Shown here piece after piece: positions 5,319-5,441 of a stretch of DNA of 5,441 nucleotides (position 1 is the first letter of the stretch; the number at the start of each line of letters is the position of its first letter). The position numbers and the translations under genes are program-made. Below the pieces are notes generated by a model. It did no database searches. It was not told where the DNA came from and saw only the letters and a list, made by a program, of their open reading frames with translations. The DNA is from Candidatus Falkowbacteria bacterium CG10_big_fil_rev_8_21_14_0_10_39_9 (GTDB lineage: Bacteria; Patescibacteriota; Patescibacteriia; Patescibacteriales; UBA12465), in the NCBI GenBank assembly GCA_002778645.1, contig PFAQ01000058.1, forward strand, positions 1-5,441, given 5' to 3'.

Positions 5319-5441
5319 TCAGTTGCGTTCAAAATAGGTTCGGATTTCGTCAAACAAACGCACCAAGATTAAACTTTCAGGAATTTTGCCAACGGATTTT
5401 GCCGAGCGAAGCGCGGAAAGGTATGGAAACACTGGCTCGCC

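Larger units (their letters stand above)
5188..5441. mobile_element. Second copy of the repeat element (copy B), inverted, reaching the window edge
   Basis: Positions 5212-5365 match copy A 3074-2921 (inverted) at 153 of 154 positions. The near end (from 5188) has AGGCGGCGC as in copy A, but its terminal hairpin is different: GCCAGT, TTC, ACTGGC (5197-5211). The far half 5366-5441 is diverged. Its last bases ACTGGCTCGCC match 10 of 11 positions of the near end read inverted, so the element is probably almost complete at about 255 bp, close to the 260 bp of copy A. It starts at the base after the symporter TAG and may act as its transcription end. Open frames inside are repeat translations and are not called. 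Confidence 0.78.

Noticed and set aside
5110..5372. Open frames across the symporter end and copy B
   Set aside because: They are antisense or out of frame to the symporter and continue into repeat DNA, with no family resemblance.
2840..5441. CRISPR array or tRNA-like hairpins in the GC-rich blocks
   Set aside because: There is no regular repeat-spacer spacing, and no cloverleaf, T-loop or anticodon arm can be found.

Overview
The window looks like accessory DNA from an AT-rich bacterium with compact gene spacing. Small XRE regulators, weak or missing Shine-Dalgarno sequences before several genes, short leaders and GC-rich repeat islands in AT-rich DNA would suit a small-genome lineage such as Patescibacteria/CPR. 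That placement is an impression only, because no rRNA or other marker is present. The standard genetic code fits all six genes: stops are TAA or TAG and no reading frame is interrupted.

Layout. Positions 1-14 look like the end of a repeat cut by the window edge. On the minus strand, read from 2751 down to 14, is a tight three-gene operon: a 65-aa XRE repressor, a 548-aa protein with an N-terminal HNH nuclease and a central DGQHR/DndB-like (ParB-like) domain, and a 294-aa TPR protein with a phage-polyvalent-protein-like insert. Gaps between genes are 5 and 3 bp. A 441-bp divergent intergenic region (2752-3192) holds a promoter at each end and a 260-bp non-coding, MITE-like element (2840-3099) in the middle. 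On the plus strand, read from 3193, are a 68-aa XRE regulator, an unrecognised 80-aa protein and a 509-aa sodium:solute symporter (SSS family). A second copy of the element in inverted orientation starts at the base after the symporter stop codon and runs to the window edge.

How the parts may work together. Both XRE genes sit behind promoters flanked by the same inverted half-site (TGGTAGTA ... TACTACCA) at nearly the same spacing (32 and 33 bp), so the two operons are probably auto- and cross-regulated as one divergent switch. The minus operon resembles a defence cassette: a nuclease fused to a DNA-modification- or NTP-sensing-type domain, a TPR partner and a repressor. The domain set recalls GmrSD-type (DUF262 + HNH) restriction and DndB, but with HNH first. 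This is the best candidate in the window for an undescribed system.

The repeat family is the second highlight. The two copies match at 153 of 154 positions over a core. That core contains a hairpin whose loop is a purine-rich perfect mirror repeat (potential G-quadruplex or H-DNA), and the element ends carry hairpins whose stems differ in sequence between copies while remaining perfectly paired.
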